This document shows positions 8,144 through 17,588 of a DNA stretch of 64,000 nucleotides, piece by piece. The notes below the pieces were generated by a model. The model was not told the DNA's origin. It did not search any database and worked only from the letters and a program-made list of their open reading frames with translations. Position numbers and translations under genes: made by a program. This DNA is from Flavobacteriaceae bacterium (lineage in GTDB: Bacteria; Bacteroidota; Bacteroidia; Flavobacteriales; Flavobacteriaceae), in assembly GCA_014075215.1 (NCBI GenBank), contig CP046177.1, positions 2,480,501 to 2,544,500 of the forward strand. Reading direction: 5' to 3'. Position 1 is the first letter of the stretch; every line of letters begins with the position of its first letter.

Positions 8144-9316
8144 TTAATGATAAAAATTCAATAAAAAATCATTTTCATTGTGAAATAATTTTCTTTTTAA
8201 ATTCACACCTTCTATTTTTTTAGGTATGAATTTAAGCTGGTTATCAACAATTTGTTCTTTATATTGATAGACCTCATCTTCTTTATTTTTAAAACGTTTT
8301 ACTACATCGAAAAAGATTTCGTTATTATTAGGAATGTTAAAATATGCTTGATAATCATCATTGAAAAAGGCTGTTTTTGCTATGCTATATACACCTTGAA
8401 GGATAGCAAAAAAAGTAAACCTTCTAGTTTCTTCACGATGATAATCATTGTGATAATGCCCGGATTCAATAAGAATGGTATGGAATCCTAATTTCTGGAA
8501 GTTATCCCCTGTAGCCGTAGGATAAAATTCATCTGTATACCTCCCTATGTGATGAGGAATTATGGTCTGCAATAGTTGGTTCATAGCCGTAATTATATAC
8601 ATTGCTTTTTGTCTTCCGACGGTAATATATCTTGTTTCGTCTTCCGAAGGTGCTAAAAATGAAATGGTAGCCGGGTTTGTGGTTCCTTCAACTCCAAAAA
8701 TAGTTCTTTGGTCATGTAGATTAAAACAGAAATCCGGTTGAAACTCTTCCAAATGATTTCGTAATACATTACTTTCGATAGCCACTCTGCCCACTGCGTC
8801 CCTGTTTAAATCTATCCCTTTTGCATTTGCTATGGTATATCTCAAAGCACCATCAGGGTTTAACATGGGAATAATACTAATTGTACATGCAGATAGCATT
8901 TCTTCGACAATGAGAATATCCTGATTTAGTAAATTTAGTAAATCAAAAATAGCTTTGGTGCCCGTACTTTCGTTGCCATGCATTTGTGTCCATATCAAAA
9001 TTTTTTTATCTCCGTTACCTATTTGAAGGTTATATATGGGGATACCATTTTCAGAGAAACCTATTGACAGTGAGTGTATATTTTGATTATTTTCAAACGC
9101 CAATAACAAGTTTTTTATATCATCAAAAGTGATCCATCTACCACATAATCCAAATTCTTTTGAAACGGTAAACAATTCTTGAGCTTTATTTTTATCCAGT
9201 ATCTGCATATCAAAATGATCTTTTACAAAAATAGAGATTCTATATGGAAAGAAAGCTTCAGTTGCTATGTTACAAATGTAAACAAATGTCATTAGCGCAA
9301 TTAATTTTTCAACCAT
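8144..9316 (-). CDS. M14-family zinc carboxypeptidase
   Basis: The protein carries the metallocarboxypeptidase zinc site: H and E in QMHGNES, the second His in LHDQ, and the LNRDA segment with a substrate-binding Arg. It has no signal peptide, so it is likely a cytoplasmic peptidase of the flavobacterial M14 group. The frame opens at 9316, but the first 36 residues are unlike the family and M37 (start 9208) is an equally good start. That matters because one copy of the regulatory palindrome TTACAAATGTAA (9270-9281) lies inside the longer version and would be upstream of the shorter one. Confidence 0.88.
   Translation of the reverse strand: MVEKLIALMTFVYICNIATEAFFPYRISIFVKDHFDMQILDKNKAQELFTVSKEFGLCGRWITFDDIKNLLLAFENNQNIHSLSIGFSENGIPIYNLQIGNGDKKILIWTQMHGNESTGTKAIFDLLNLLNQDILIVEEMLSACTISIIPMLNPDGALRYTIANAKGIDLNRDAVGRVAIESNVLRNHLEEFQPDFCFNLHDQRTIFGVEGTTNPATISFLAPSEDETRYITVGRQKAMYIITAMNQLLQTIIPHHIGRYTDEFYPTATGDNFQKLGFHTILIESGHYHNDYHREETRRFTFFAILQGVYSIAKTAFFNDDYQAYFNIPNNNEIFFDVVKRFKNKEDEVYQYKEQIVDNQLKFIPKKIEGVNLKRKLFHNENDFLLNFYH
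9270..9281. promoter_or_regulatory. Palindromic operator copy 1
   Basis: TTACAAATGTAA is a perfect dyad of arms TTACA/TGTAA with a 2-base centre. It is one of four copies between the M14 gene and the divergent HTH gene. If M14 starts at 9208, this copy is 61 bases upstream of it. Confidence 0.6.
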
Positions 9317-9337
9317 ATCTTTATTTCTCCCACCTGT

Positions 9338-9349
9338 TTACATTTGTAA
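9338..9349. promoter_or_regulatory. Palindromic operator copy 2
   Basis: TTACATTTGTAA has the same TTACA-2-TGTAA arms as copies 1 and 3 and sits in the divergent intergenic region. Confidence 0.6.
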
Positions 9350-9479
9350 TATAAATAAGTTTTATATTTAAAGATATTATTAATTAAACATTTAATAATC
9401 AATTATTTATATACTTTATATAAATCTTTTATTTAAATTTTATACTATTTAATATTGTTTATTTTATGAATTTTTATTG

Positions 9480-9491
9480 TTACATTTGTAA
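9480..9491. promoter_or_regulatory. Palindromic operator copy 3
   Basis: TTACATTTGTAA is identical to copy 2 and ends 21 bases before the HTH start codon, overlapping the likely promoter. Confidence 0.6.
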
Positions 9492-9504
9492 TATATACTT
9501 AAAT

Positions 9505-9516
9505 TTACAATTGTGA
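9505..9516. promoter_or_regulatory. Palindromic operator copy 4 (overlaps the HTH start codon)
   Basis: TTACAATTGTGA has one mismatch in the right arm and covers the GTG start at 9513. Binding here would block transcription or translation of the HTH gene, as in autorepression. Confidence 0.5.
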
Positions 9517-9887
9517 ACAACAAATCTTTTATAAAAAGAATTAAAACGATTCTTGATTATTACCAATTAACAGCATCTATGTTTGCAGATAAGATAGGTG
9601 TACAACGTTCTAGCATTTCACATATGCTGTCGGGAAGAAATAAGCCCAGTTTGGATGTTATTCTTAAAATAACTTCTGAATTTCCTGAAGTGGATATGTA
9701 TTGGCTATTATATGGTAAAGGGGTTTTTCCTAGAAAAGTAGAAGAAGAATCAGTATCCTCTTCTCTTACACTACCTCTATCTGATAATGAACATCCAATA
9801 TCAAAAGCAAAAACTTTAGGAACTAAAAAGATTACAAAAATTGTTGCCTTTTATGAAGATGGAACCTTTGAAGAGTTTATTAAGTAA
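9513..9887 (+). CDS. XRE-family HTH regulator, likely autoregulated
   Basis: This 124-residue protein has an N-terminal HTH_3 domain (about 5-65: ASMFADKIGVQRSSISHMLSGRNKPSL, then YWLLYGKG). A linker leads to a conserved short C-terminal tail (KKITKIVAFYEDGTFEEF), a layout common in Flavobacteriaceae. The start is GTG at 9513. Four palindromes with arms TTACA/TGTAA lie from within the M14 5' region to this start codon, so the protein probably represses itself and the M14 gene. The ligand is unknown. Confidence 0.88.
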   Translation: MNNKSFIKRIKTILDYYQLTASMFADKIGVQRSSISHMLSGRNKPSLDVILKITSEFPEVDMYWLLYGKGVFPRKVEEESVSSSLTLPLSDNEHPISKAKTLGTKKITKIVAFYEDGTFEEFIK

Positions 9888-9896
9888 TATTTTTAA

Positions 9897-10742
9897 AGTC
9901 CGAAAGGCTTAGGTCAAAAACCATTGGACACTTTAAAAGAGGAGTATTTTTCTGCCTATGACATGATTATGTCTGTTGCTGTACAAGAAATGTTTCACTT
10001 AACAATGGCCATGCAACTTGGCCAATTCTATGGGAGTTCGCCCAACCATTACCGCACCTGATTTATCAAACCCTCCTTCTTGTTTAAAAGGTATAATAGG
10101 AATGCCGGTAAAAGGCAACTTGAGTAAATTGATAGATACCATGTTAGCTATTGAAACTCCAGACCCTAATTATCATTACAATGAATCGCCAAGCAATGAT
10201 AATCCTGCAAATTTTGACGGCCCAAAATTGTACCAAGATGAATATGATTCGATTGGTGATTTATACCACGCTTTGGCTTATGGTGTTCAAGAATTTTGGA
10301 ATTATGATTCGACAAATGACAATTATCAAAAAACAAACTTCGCAACAAAATATCCTTTGTTTGGAAAGCAGGCGAAATCCTTCAATGGAATTATATCCCC
10401 TACGCCCACACCGTGGCCTGCACCTCCCAAATTCCCTCATACATGCCAGGGGGTCTAAATGCTTGCAAAGGACAAGATATTAAGGGTAAAAATAGTTGTA
10501 CAGGAGAAGGTATATGCGCTACAGCAGTAGCACATTCTTGTCAATATACCAACTCATGTGAATTCCAAGGCGGTTGTGGGTACCCTGGAAGATCAGAATC
10601 TGGAGCAGCAGATTACAATCCTAGTCAAAATTCTTGCCAAAGTAATGGAGGATGTCAATCGCCTATTTCACCAAAACAATACTACAGAGGTAGAATGAGA
10701 AACGTTTACGCTATTTTGCTAGTTTTCCAAGAGCTTCTTTAA
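9897..10742 (+). pseudogene. Decayed ferritin-like protein with cysteine-rich tail
   Basis: No start codon is present; coding sequence begins abruptly at 9897, 9 bases after the HTH stop (SPKGLGQKPLDTLKEEYFSA). It carries the ferritin-like helix QEMFHLTMAMQL and shifts frame near 10018 (one extra base, GGCC for GCC), continuing as ANSMGVRPTITAPDLSNPP. It shifts back near 10370 to give AGEILQWNYIPYAHTVACTS and a tail with about a dozen cysteines in C-x-G and CG patterns (NACKGQDIKGK, SCTGEGICATA, GGCGYPG). The last 20 codons overlap the 3' end of the opposite M1 peptidase gene. The family resembles VioB-type ferritin-like proteins (inference). Confidence 0.65.
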
Positions 10743-13167
10743 TGACGGCAATATTTTTAATTTTATTTGGAGTATTGGCTTTATTTTGCATTTGAATCAT
10801 TTGCCTCATCAAATTAATGCCGACTTTATCAAAATTAAATTGCTTATATTGATTTCCCTTATCAACAATATCATTTACCAAATTCTGTATCGCTTTTGTA
10901 TTATTGCCGCCGGCAATTTCGTCATAAGCTCTCTTATATAACACCTGTACTTTTTTATCGCTATTCAAAAACATTCCGGAGAGTACATTATTGGCTATAA
11001 ACACCATTTCTGTTTCGTCCTTTTCTTCCAAATAAATTCTTGTTAAAGGAATTGCAATAATATTCTTTACTTCCGGAGGTAGTTCTTTGGATTTTTTTAA
11101 AGTATACTGTTTATCTATATAATACATTGCCACCAGAGCTTTTCCCAGTACAGTATAGGATTTACTTTTAAATGCATTTATAAAGACAGATCTTAGCTCC
11201 GGATCGGTCAGTTTTCCCAGCGTTTCAATTGCTGCTGCCCGTACCAGCGTTTTTTCGTCATTATTTGCAATCCATTTGATTTTATTAATGACATCTTTTT
11301 TTGAGAACTTATTGACCAAATTGATGTTTTCTAATGCTAATATTCTTATTTTGTAGAAATCGTCACTCATCGCCCCGGCAATGGCATCGAAAGCTTCTTT
11401 GAGTTCCTGGCTTTTTGCTACTTCTATCAGTGCTTCTCTTTTATGTGCGTAATGTTCAGCATATTTTAATTGTTCGATATAATCACTGGTAACTTTGTTT
11501 TCCTGAAAATCTCCCAGTACAACACCGTCGGCATTTACTAATAATAAACTGGGCGATTTTCCTTTAAAAGGGAAGATAAATGAAGCATCATTACCATCTA
11601 CAAAAACGCGATAACGGGTTTTGGTTTTGCCTTGAAAAATATCAATTGTCAAAGGGAATTTAAACTCACCTGTTTGTGTTTGATATATATTGATGGTTAC
11701 GGTTTTTTCCAGTGTATTATAGTCGTAGGAAACTTGAACTTTAGGGTGGCCGCTTCCAAAATACCACTGATTAAAAAACCGTTGTAAATCTTTACCGCTA
11801 ACTTTTTCAAAGGCTAAACGCAATTGATGCACTTCTGCGGATTGGTATTTGTTTTCGGTAAGATATACCCGAAGCCCTTCAAAAAAAGCGTTGTCTCCCA
11901 AATAATTCCTCAGCATATGCAAAATTGCACCTCCTTTATTATAACTTACAGCATCAAACATGTCCTCTTTATCAACATAATAATGCCTCACCAGTTTTTT
12001 ACCTTCATTTTGTCCTTCTTTATACCCTCTGATTTCTTCAAATAAATGAGCATCCGCATTTGTTTTGCCATATTTGTATTCTCTCCATAAATATTCGCCA
12101 TAGTTTGCAAAGGATTCATTTAAGGTCAAATTACTCCAACTTTCGGTAGTAACTAAATTTCCAAACCAATGATGAAAAACTTCATGAGCAATGGTATTTT
12201 CCTGAACATTTTCATCTACCAATTGCCCGGGCATTTGATAGGCTCTTTCCCCATGAATAACTGCTGTTGTATTTTCCATAGCCCCACTCACATAATCTCT
12301 GCCTACAATCTGACTATATTTGCTCCACGGATATTCAATACCCGTAATTTCAGAGAAAAACCCAATCATTTCCGGAGTCAAACCAAAAATAGCTTTTGCT
12401 ACTTTTGCGTACTTTTTTTCTACATAATAATTTACAGGAATATTTTTGTAGGAATCCTTAACAATTTCATATGCTCCTATTCCCATAAAAAATAAATAGG
12501 GAGCATGTTTTTGATCTAATTTCCAGTAATCGGTTCTGTAATTACCCGCTACTTTTTGACTCACTAATATGCCATTAGATAGGGTTTTGTATTTATCAGG
12601 TACGGTAATGTATATTTCCTGTGATGTTTTTTGATTCGGGCTGTCTATTGTAGGAAACCAGCAACTGCTTGCTTCGGTTTCTCCCTGTGTCCAAATCTGG
12701 GTGGGTTTATTTTTATCCGATCCGTCAGCATTAATAAAATACACTCCCTTTGCTTCAGTAATTGCCGCACTTCCTTTTTGTTTTACTTTTTCAGGCTGTG
12801 CCGTATACTTAATATATACGGTGAACTCCTCCCCTTTTCTGTATACTTTGGGTAAATCTATTTTTAAATTAAATCCGTCATAACGATACACTAACTCGGT
12901 TTTATTCATTTTTACAGTATGAATAATCATAGCTTTAGCATCTAATTCAAACACATCTGTAGCATAAAAATGAGGTGTTGCCGTTACCCATTCTTCACCG
13001 TTTACTGTTTTATCTGTAAAATTGAAATCGACCTTTAATTTTGTATGAATTAAATCGATTTTTTTTTCTCTTTCTGCTCTGTATATGGATAATGGATCTA
13101 CTATTTGCGAAAAAACATGCCCTGTAAACAACAGGTATACGTGGATAATGATATTTATGTACTTCAT
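10711..13167 (-). CDS. Secreted M1-family aminopeptidase
   Basis: The 818-residue protein has a signal peptide (MKYINIIIHVYLLFTGHVFSQ), the M1 substrate motif GAMENTT at about residue 295 and the zinc site HEVFHHWFGN...NESFANYGEYLW at about 325-355. This is the gluzincin HExxH(18)E arrangement. The C-terminal 250 residues are helical repeats of the HEAT type (PELRSVFINAFKSKSY, VRAAAIETLGKL). It should act as an exported aminopeptidase in peptide use. Its 3' end overlaps the decayed ferritin-like gene by 32 bases. Confidence 0.95.
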   Translation of the reverse strand: MKYINIIIHVYLLFTGHVFSQIVDPLSIYRAEREKKIDLIHTKLKVDFNFTDKTVNGEEWVTATPHFYATDVFELDAKAMIIHTVKMNKTELVYRYDGFNLKIDLPKVYRKGEEFTVYIKYTAQPEKVKQKGSAAITEAKGVYFINADGSDKNKPTQIWTQGETEASSCWFPTIDSPNQKTSQEIYITVPDKYKTLSNGILVSQKVAGNYRTDYWKLDQKHAPYLFFMGIGAYEIVKDSYKNIPVNYYVEKKYAKVAKAIFGLTPEMIGFFSEITGIEYPWSKYSQIVGRDYVSGAMENTTAVIHGERAYQMPGQLVDENVQENTIAHEVFHHWFGNLVTTESWSNLTLNESFANYGEYLWREYKYGKTNADAHLFEEIRGYKEGQNEGKKLVRHYYVDKEDMFDAVSYNKGGAILHMLRNYLGDNAFFEGLRVYLTENKYQSAEVHQLRLAFEKVSGKDLQRFFNQWYFGSGHPKVQVSYDYNTLEKTVTINIYQTQTGEFKFPLTIDIFQGKTKTRYRVFVDGNDASFIFPFKGKSPSLLLVNADGVVLGDFQENKVTSDYIEQLKYAEHYAHKREALIEVAKSQELKEAFDAIAGAMSDDFYKIRILALENINLVNKFSKKDVINKIKWIANNDEKTLVRAAAIETLGKLTDPELRSVFINAFKSKSYTVLGKALVAMYYIDKQYTLKKSKELPPEVKNIIAIPLTRIYLEEKDETEMVFIANNVLSGMFLNSDKKVQVLYKRAYDEIAGGNNTKAIQNLVNDIVDKGNQYKQFNFDKVGINLMRQMIQMQNKANTPNKIKNIAVIKEALGKLAK

Positions 13168-13326
13168 TTATATCCTAATATATATTCTAATTCTAAGAGC
13201 TCCAAAAGTACTAAAATAATAGAGTGTTTCTTGTTAATGGCTAGTTAAAACCCTAACGAATGACACTAGTCAAACCCATTCTAATTAGATATTTTAAGTG
13301 AATCAAACCAGATAAAAACAAAAGAT

Positions 13327-14892
13327 TTACTTGGCCACATTTACAGCCCTGGTTTCTCTGATTACAGTGATCTTAACTTGGCCAGGATATGTCATGTCGT
13401 TTTGTATTTTTTGAGAAATATTGAATGACAACTCAGCGGCTTTTATATCATTTATTTTATCGCTTTGCACAATAACTCTTAACTCTCTTCCCGCCTGAAT
13501 TGCATAAGCTTTTTCGACACCGGCAAACTCAAACGCTATATTTTCTAAATCTTTTAGCCTTTGTATGTAAGAGTCTAATACTTGTCTTCTTGCTCCGGGT
13601 CTTGCTCCGGATATGGCATCACATACCTGGACAATGGGTGCGATTAGGCTCTTCATTTCAATTTCATCGTGGTGAGCTCCGATAGCATTGCATACGTTTT
13701 TTTTCTCTCCGTATTTTTCAGCCCACTGCATTCCTAACAATGCATGCGGGAGATTACTTTCTGTTTCCGGTACTTTTCCTATATCGTGTAATAAGCCCGC
13801 TCTTTTGGCCAGCTTTGCATTCAGTCCTAGTTCAGATGCCATAATTCCGCAAAGATTGGCTACTTCTCTGGAGTGCTGCAAAAGGTTTTGCCCGTAAGAA
13901 GAGCGGTATTTCATCCTTCCCACCGTTTTGATCAATTCCGGGTGTAAGCCATGGATCCCTAAATCAATAGCAGCACGCTTACCTACTTCAATAATCTCCT
14001 GCTCAATCTGATTTGTTGTCTTCTTTACAACTTCTTCTATCCGGGCCGGATGAATTCTTCCGTCAGTGACCAATTTATGCATAGATAAACGAGCAATTTC
14101 TCTTCTTACAGAGTCGAAACAGGATAAGATAATGGCTTCCGGAGTATCATCGACAATGATTTCAACACCGGTTACTGATTCCAGCGCTCTGATATTCCTG
14201 CCTTCTCGGCCAATGATTCTTCCTTTTACATCATCGGATTCCAGATTGAAAACAGAAACACAGTTTTCTACTGCTTGCTCTACCCCTACTCTTTGTATGG
14301 TATTTAAGATTACTTTTCTGGCTTCTTGTTGCGCAGTAAGTTTTGCTTCTTCTACTGTTTCTTGTATAAAGGTGATAGCATCTGCCTTAGCTTCTTCTCT
14401 CAAAGAAGAAACCAGCTCTTTTTTGGCATCTTCTACAGATAATCCGGAAATCTGCTCTAACATATCGACATGTCTTTTGTGCAATTTACCCAGATCGCTT
14501 TCTTTCTTTTCCAGATATTCTAACTTTTGATCATGATCTGCTTCCTTCTGTTCTAAAGAGATATTCAGTTTTTTGCTTTTCTCTAATTCTGAGTTCACTT
14601 TGCCTTCTTTATCTCTGATTCTTTTTTCAATGTCAGAAACTTTTTTCTCTCTGGATAAAATCACTTTTTCATGTTCGGATTTCAATTCTATAAATTTTTC
14701 TTTTGCCTGTAGTATTTTATCTTTTTTTAATGCTTCCGCATCAACTTTTGCTGCTTTCATCAAAGCATTTACTTCTTTCTTTGTATTTTTTATCAGTTTA
14801 TTTGATCTAAGCTTTTCTATAAATTTTGCTATGATAAAACCAATGATTAATCCTCCTGCTCCCACACTAATGGGTATTAGCATATCTTCCAT
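13327..14892 (-). CDS. rny: Ribonuclease Y
   Basis: The 521-residue membrane-anchored endoribonuclease initiates mRNA decay. One N-terminal membrane helix (about 5-22, VGAGGLIIGFIIAKF) is followed by a long coiled coil rich in K/E (about 25-190). A KH domain comes next with GRIIGREGRNIRALE at about 225-240, then an HD domain with LLHDIGKVPE near residue 368 and AHHDEIE. Length and order match the family. It follows zapA and the 6S-RNA-like gene on the same strand, an order also known in other Bacteroidota. Confidence 0.97.
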   Translation of the reverse strand: MEDMLIPISVGAGGLIIGFIIAKFIEKLRSNKLIKNTKKEVNALMKAAKVDAEALKKDKILQAKEKFIELKSEHEKVILSREKKVSDIEKRIRDKEGKVNSELEKSKKLNISLEQKEADHDQKLEYLEKKESDLGKLHKRHVDMLEQISGLSVEDAKKELVSSLREEAKADAITFIQETVEEAKLTAQQEARKVILNTIQRVGVEQAVENCVSVFNLESDDVKGRIIGREGRNIRALESVTGVEIIVDDTPEAIILSCFDSVRREIARLSMHKLVTDGRIHPARIEEVVKKTTNQIEQEIIEVGKRAAIDLGIHGLHPELIKTVGRMKYRSSYGQNLLQHSREVANLCGIMASELGLNAKLAKRAGLLHDIGKVPETESNLPHALLGMQWAEKYGEKKNVCNAIGAHHDEIEMKSLIAPIVQVCDAISGARPGARRQVLDSYIQRLKDLENIAFEFAGVEKAYAIQAGRELRVIVQSDKINDIKAAELSFNISQKIQNDMTYPGQVKITVIRETRAVNVAK

Positions 14893-14910
14893 AATTTTAA
14901 TTTAGGTATA

Positions 14911-15087
14911 AAAAAAGCCTACAATAATTTGGTTTATATAAACCCCATTATGACATATATAGAACTAACTAATTGGTCAAGGATCCGAATCCATATCAGT
15001 ATAGTAACGGCTTGCTTTAACAATTAAGACTCATCCTTCATAATAGATTAATGTTGAGTTTATCAAACAAATAACTAATGTAGGCAG
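14911..15087 (-). ncRNA. ssrS: 6S RNA-like gene between zapA and rny
   Basis: The minus strand begins near GCCTACATTAGTTATTTG (15085-15068) and ends with CAAATTATTGTAGGC (14931-14917) followed by a T7 run (14916-14910), giving a long terminal closing stem and an intrinsic terminator on a transcript of about 175 bases. Length, the long closing stem around a mostly open interior, and position next to zapA fit 6S RNA, the RNA polymerase-binding regulator. No open reading frame competes. The identification rests on context and fold, not a covariance search. Confidence 0.6.
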
Positions 15088-15107
15088 TATATTGTATAAT
15101 AAAGAAC

Positions 15108-15398
15108 TTATTCTAAATGGCTATTCACTAACGCTGTTAGCTCATTTACCTTGTGCAACACTTCTGTATTTTCAGATTGATTACTAAGTTTAGAAATTTC
15201 TACTTTGGAAGCAAATTGTAACGCACACATGGCCAAAACATCCTGTTTATCACTAACAGCATAATTTTCTTCATATGTAGCTATTAATTGATTAATTGCT
15301 GCTGCTGCTTTACGCATTCCTTCTTCTTCTTGTATGCTATTTACAGTTAAAGGATACGTTCTACCCGCGATAACGATATTAATCTTTAATTTTTCCAA
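15108..15398 (-). CDS. zapA: Cell division protein ZapA
   Basis: The 96-residue protein starts with the ZapA core KINIVIAGRTYPLTVNSIQEEEGMRKAA, in which a short beta-rich head precedes a helical dimerisation tail. ZapA cross-links FtsZ filaments at mid-cell. It follows a 97-residue coiled-coil gene after 15 bases and precedes the 6S-RNA-like gene and rny, all on the minus strand. Confidence 0.93.
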   Translation of the reverse strand: MEKLKINIVIAGRTYPLTVNSIQEEEGMRKAAAAINQLIATYEENYAVSDKQDVLAMCALQFASKVEISKLSNQSENTEVLHKVNELTALVNSHLE

Positions 15399-15413
15399 AT
15401 ATTCTAAAGAACT

Positions 15414-15707
15414 TTAGTATTCATGCAACTGAACAATACACTTATCGATTTCCCGAATTAAAGCGTTTATTTTTAATTTTGTTTTTTTCGTATTATTGCT
15501 ACTGCCTTCTATAGTTTTCGCAATCTTTAGTAAATCGAACTCTTTTTGTCTTTCTTCTAAGATTTGCTGATTCTCAATAAGTTGATGCTGTAACTTATGA
15601 TTATTTTGAAGCAAGATTTCATTTTCCTTTATTAAAAAATCATAGTTAAATAACAAGTTTTTTAACGCATTTTCCAATGAATGAACAGCTTCAATTGTAT
15701 TACTCAT
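15414..15707 (-). CDS. Coiled-coil protein upstream of zapA
   Basis: The 97-residue protein is predicted to be almost fully helical with heptads at about 5-70 (LENALKNLLFNYDFLIKENE, LQHQLIENQQILEERQKEF) and a basic region after residue 70. It has no membrane segment. Position directly before zapA in one transcription unit suggests a role in the divisome, comparable in size to ZapB-like coiled coils, but I see no sequence proof of that. This gene pair is usual in flavobacteria. Confidence 0.75.
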   Translation of the reverse strand: MSNTIEAVHSLENALKNLLFNYDFLIKENEILLQNNHKLQHQLIENQQILEERQKEFDLLKIAKTIEGSSNNTKKTKLKINALIREIDKCIVQLHEY

Positions 15708-15864
15708 TAACTTTTGTAAGAATAAACTATATATACAAAGTTAATATTCTCTTTGATATAATTAAAGGAATTGTTAACTTTTTATAAAATAAAAATAACG
15801 GTAATATATTTTTGATTTTCATATTTTTGAGTACTGTTTTTTGAATTAGCTAAAAATTGAATTT

Positions 15865-17559
15865 TTGAGAAAATTAATACTATTTGTTACCGTATTTGTT
15901 TGCTTTTATCAAATATTCGGTCAAAAATATCCGCAACATTATTTTAGAAGCCCTTTAGATATTCCTTTGGTTTTATCCGGAACTTTTGGTGAGTTGAGAA
16001 ATAATCATTTTCATTCGGGAATTGATATCAAAACAAAACAGCGTGAAGGTTTAAAAATATATGCGGTTGCCGACGGATATGTATCCAGAATTAAAGTAGC
16101 TCTTTTGGGATATGGCAAAGTGATTTACATAACACATCATAATGGCTATACAAGCGTGTATGCGCATTTAAGTAAATTTGGAAACGGGATAGAAGAATAT
16201 GTAAAACGTATTCAATACAAAAAAGAAGCATATGAAATCGGGAATATATACCTGAAACCTAATCAGATTACGGTTAATAAAGGTCAGGTAATTGGTTATT
16301 CCGGAAGTACGGGCGGGTCTTCAACTCCTCATCTGCATTACGAACTGAGAGATACCAAAACTGAAAAAATAATCAACCCTCTGTTATTTGGTTTAAAAGT
16401 AGAAGATACAATAGCTCCTAAAATTGTTAAACTAATGGCATATACCATCGACAATCAATCCAGAATTAATCATTCAAATAAAAACCAAATGATTGCCATT
16501 AGAAAAAAAGATCATCATCATTATATTTCTAACAGAATAACTGCCAGTGGCCGTATTGGATTTGGAATAAGTGTACATGATTTGTTAAACAATGCTGCTA
16601 ATAAGAATGGGGTGCATAGCATAGAAATGTTGGTGAATGAAAAAAAAGTATATTATCACGATTTAGAAACTTTTTCTTTTGCAGAAAGTAAATATATTAA
16701 TCTATTAATAGATTATCCATACTACTATAAATACAAAAGAAAAATACAAAAAATGCATATTGCTAAGGGAAATAATTTAAGTATATATGAAGATGTGATA
16801 AATAATGGGGTTATCACTATAGAAAACAATAAAAATTATTTTGTAAAAATTATTGCTACTGATGTTGTTGGTAATAAAACTACCGCCACCATCCCGATTG
16901 TCGGAAAAGAACCCAATACTATTTATACGGAAGCAATAACGACTACACCGTATAAAATAAAAGCATCTGAATTTAATACGTTTCAAAAAAATGGGGTGAC
17001 CATAGCTTTTCCAAAAAATACTTTTTATGAAGACACATATTTAAATTTTGATGTAAAAGATCATATAGCAACCATACATGAACCTTCTGTTCCTCTTGAC
17101 AAAAAGTTTACGTTAACTTTTGATGTTCCCAGATATAGCGATGTTGAAAAAGAGCAACTTTTTATAGCAAATATGAATCATAAAAAGTATGCTAATTACC
17201 AACAAACAAAGAAAAAGAAAGATAAATTTTATACTACAACTAAAACTCTAGGTAAGTACGCTTTACTAATTGACAATCAAAAACCTAAAATATATAATTT
17301 GAATTTTAAAAATGATCAATGGATTACTTATAAAGATAAAATTCAAGTACACATCTCAGATACGGGTTCGGGAATAAAATCATATAGAGCTACTATTGAC
17401 GGAGAATGGATTTTAATGGAATATGATTTGAAAGAGAAGAGATTGACATATAACTTTCAAGATAAAAAGTTGGTAGGTAGCAAACATTCTTTTAAAATTG
17501 TAGTATCAGATAACATTGGAAATACCAATACGCTGTCTGCAACGTTTTACAAGAAGTAA
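15865..17559 (+). CDS. Exported M23-family peptidase
   Basis: The 564-residue protein starts at a TTG at 15865, which gives a good signal peptide (RKLILFVTVFVCFYQIFGQ). A lysostaphin-type M23 domain lies at about 40-175 with zinc ligands in HFHSGIDIKT (HxxxD) and HLHYELRD (HxH). The remaining 390 residues contain beta-rich domains (for example IQVHISDTGSGIKSY). It probably cuts peptide cross-links of peptidoglycan in the periplasm. The next gene follows after 29 bases. Confidence 0.93.
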   Translation: MRKLILFVTVFVCFYQIFGQKYPQHYFRSPLDIPLVLSGTFGELRNNHFHSGIDIKTKQREGLKIYAVADGYVSRIKVALLGYGKVIYITHHNGYTSVYAHLSKFGNGIEEYVKRIQYKKEAYEIGNIYLKPNQITVNKGQVIGYSGSTGGSSTPHLHYELRDTKTEKIINPLLFGLKVEDTIAPKIVKLMAYTIDNQSRINHSNKNQMIAIRKKDHHHYISNRITASGRIGFGISVHDLLNNAANKNGVHSIEMLVNEKKVYYHDLETFSFAESKYINLLIDYPYYYKYKRKIQKMHIAKGNNLSIYEDVINNGVITIENNKNYFVKIIATDVVGNKTTATIPIVGKEPNTIYTEAITTTPYKIKASEFNTFQKNGVTIAFPKNTFYEDTYLNFDVKDHIATIHEPSVPLDKKFTLTFDVPRYSDVEKEQLFIANMNHKKYANYQQTKKKKDKFYTTTKTLGKYALLIDNQKPKIYNLNFKNDQWITYKDKIQVHISDTGSGIKSYRATIDGEWILMEYDLKEKRLTYNFQDKKLVGSKHSFKIVVSDNIGNTNTLSATFYKK

Positions 17560-17588
17560 ACATATGTAAATCCGGCAATATCAGTTAA

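Noticed and set aside
10151..10483. Separate 110-residue gene inside the ferritin-like region
   Set aside because: It is an out-of-frame reading of the decayed ferritin-like gene with no family features.
15807..15829. Promoter boxes TATTTTTG ahead of the M23 peptidase
   Set aside because: Two overlapping matches occur in very A/T-rich sequence without a -33 element at the right spacing; not specific enough to report as a feature.
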